A stretch of 5,198 nucleotides of DNA, taken from NCBI GenBank assembly GCA_019246575.1, contig JAFAQG010000441.1, positions 1 to 5,198 on the forward strand, in the 5' to 3' direction. Numbering within the stretch: position 1 is the stretch's first letter; the number at the start of each line of letters is the position of its first letter. Position numbers and translations under genes: made by a program. A model generated the notes under the pieces. It was not told the origin of the DNA. It saw only the letters and a list, made by a program, of their open reading frames with translations, and made no database searches. This document shows, one piece after another, positions 4,126 to 5,198 of the stretch. This stretch comes from Acidobacteriaceae bacterium (GTDB lineage Bacteria > Acidobacteriota > Terriglobia > Bryobacterales > Bryobacteraceae).

Positions 4126-5198
4126 CATGCAGACTGCTGCCGACACGAGCAGTTTTTCCTACTCGCTTCCGAAGGACGTTGAAACAGCCGTCAAGGACGC
4201 GCGGAAGAACTGGGACGCCGGACAGAGCACGCAACGCCTGTGGAATAAAGACGCCTCGCTCTGGACCAACACCGATGAATCGAAATGGTTAGGCTGGCTC
4301 GACATCGTAGACCAAGAGCTCTCGACCGTTTCCAAATTCAAGGCGCTGGCTGCCGAAATCGTGGAGGACGGCCTCAAGCACATGCTGCTTCTCGGCATGG
4401 GCGGCTCAAGCCTCGCGCCCGAAGTGTTCAGCGTGACATTTGGCAAGCAAGGTCGTTACCCGGAACTGCTAGTTCTCGATTCCACCGATCCAGTCCAGAT
4501 CAGAAGCTTGCGTCAGAAGATCGACCCGGCACGCACCTTGTTCTGCGTCTCGAGTAAGTCCGGCACTACTCTCGGGCCGAACATTTACATGCAGTACTTC
4601 TTCGACGAAACCAAAAAGGCGGTTGGCGATCGTGCCGGTCACCATTTCATCGCGGTCACTGACCCCGGGTCGAAGCTCGAAGGAGTTTCAGACAAACTCG
4701 GGTTCCGCCGCCTGTATCACGGGGTTGCCAGTATCGGCGGCCGCTACTCCGCGCTCTCGGATTTCGGATTAGTGCCGAACGCCGCGATGGGCCTCGACAC
4801 GGAACGGTTCTTGAAACGCATCGCTCCGATGATTGAAGCCTGCAAGAATCCGGATTCCTCGAAGAATCCAGGTGTCGCGCTAGGTCTCGTCCTCGGAACT
4901 GCGGCGAAGCGGTTTGGGCGCGACAAAGTAACGCTCGTGTGCTCGAAATCGATTTACGATTTGGGCGCGTGGCTCGAACAGTTGCTTGCCGAATCGACCG
5001 GCAAAGAAGGCCACGGATTAATTCCTGTGGATCGCGAGCCTCCGGTTCAGCCGGGCAAGTACGGCAAAGATCGCGTGTTTGCGTATATTAAGTTCGCCGG
5101 TGACAACGAGCCCGAGGTCGAATCGTTCATTTCCGCGCTGGAAAAGGCCGGCGAACCGGTCACCCGAATTGCTGTCAACGATCTCTACGATCTCGGCC
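4112..5198 (+). CDS. pgi: Phosphoglucose isomerase of the transaldolase-fusion type (3' partial)
   Basis: The first 362 residues are present and the frame is open to the window edge. The enzyme interconverts glucose 6-phosphate and fructose 6-phosphate. SIS-domain features are clear: LLLGMGGSSLAPEVF (92-106), the sugar-phosphate loop SSKSGTT (147-153), GGRYSALS (209-216) with Arg211, and LLAESTGKEG (291-300), where Glu294 matches the catalytic glutamate of PGI (ESNGK in E. coli). The sequence is closer to the PGI half of bifunctional transaldolase/PGI proteins than to classical PGI. The block RLWNKDASLWTNTDESKWLGWL (42-63) resembles the inter-domain region of those fusions. Here nothing precedes it except about 40 residues, so the transaldolase part is absent or encoded elsewhere. 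The ATG at 4112 has AAAGGA at 4096-4101 ten bases upstream and lies inside the rpiB end; a second in-frame ATG at 4127 lacks such a site. Overlap with rpiB implies coupled translation. Confidence 0.
   Translation, partial: MSSANMQTAADTSSFSYSLPKDVETAVKDARKNWDAGQSTQRLWNKDASLWTNTDESKWLGWLDIVDQELSTVSKFKALAAEIVEDGLKHMLLLGMGGSSLAPEVFSVTFGKQGRYPELLVLDSTDPVQIRSLRQKIDPARTLFCVSSKSGTTLGPNIYMQYFFDETKKAVGDRAGHHFIAVTDPGSKLEGVSDKLGFRRLYHGVASIGGRYSALSDFGLVPNAAMGLDTERFLKRIAPMIEACKNPDSSKNPGVALGLVLGTAAKRFGRDKVTLVCSKSIYDLGAWLEQLLAESTGKEGHGLIPVDREPPVQPGKYGKDRVFAYIKFAGDNEPEVESFISALEKAGEPVTRIAVNDLYDLG

Noticed and set aside
3547..4146. Minus-strand frames at 3547-3759 and 3814-4146
   Set aside because: Both are antisense to rpiB and its flanks, with no motifs or ribosome binding site; rpiB is unambiguous.

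Overview
The window reads as a gene-dense stretch of a fairly GC-rich bacterial chromosome. All supported genes lie on the + strand, most with short spacers or start/stop overlaps. The combination of a short stand-alone N-acetylglutamate synthase beside argB, and a phosphoglucose isomerase of the type usually fused to transaldolase, suggests Acidobacteriota (Terriglobia-like). That is an inference from gene types, not from a marker gene. I see no tRNA, rRNA, CRISPR array or transposon; the ordinary genes are metabolic.

Region 1 (1-833) is arginine biosynthesis. It holds the 3' end of argB (acetylglutamate kinase), overlapping by ATGA a 188-codon GNAT protein that is very likely the short-form N-acetylglutamate synthase. 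Together they would make and then phosphorylate N-acetylglutamate.

Region 2 (834-988) is an AT-rich spacer with nested inverted repeats built on a repeated GTAAAAAA motif, and a plausible -10 box. It probably ends the arg transcript and/or controls the next gene.

Region 3 (989-2052) is a TTG-started gene for a 323-residue stand-alone molybdopterin-binding-domain protein of the MoeA/CinA-like fold, unusually rich in paired cysteines. It is followed by two hairpins. The second is a textbook intrinsic terminator. The first carries an anti-Shine-Dalgarno-like CCTCC loop that matches the gene's own ribosome binding site.

Region 4 (2053-3603) is a two-gene unit, acyl carrier protein plus beta-ketoacyl-ACP synthase, overlapping by ATGA. 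The synthase resembles the NodE branch more than housekeeping FabF, so the pair looks like a NodF/NodE-type dedicated acyl-chain module rather than primary fatty acid synthesis.

Region 5 (3604-5198) is sugar-phosphate metabolism. rpiB (ribose-5-phosphate isomerase B) overlaps by 14 bases a pgi gene that runs off the right edge. No terminator is visible between the synthase and rpiB, so they could share a transcript. The most interesting points are the NodFE-like pair, the 3'UTR hairpin with the anti-SD loop, the nested repeats before the molybdopterin-binding gene, and the unusual start region of the ACP gene.
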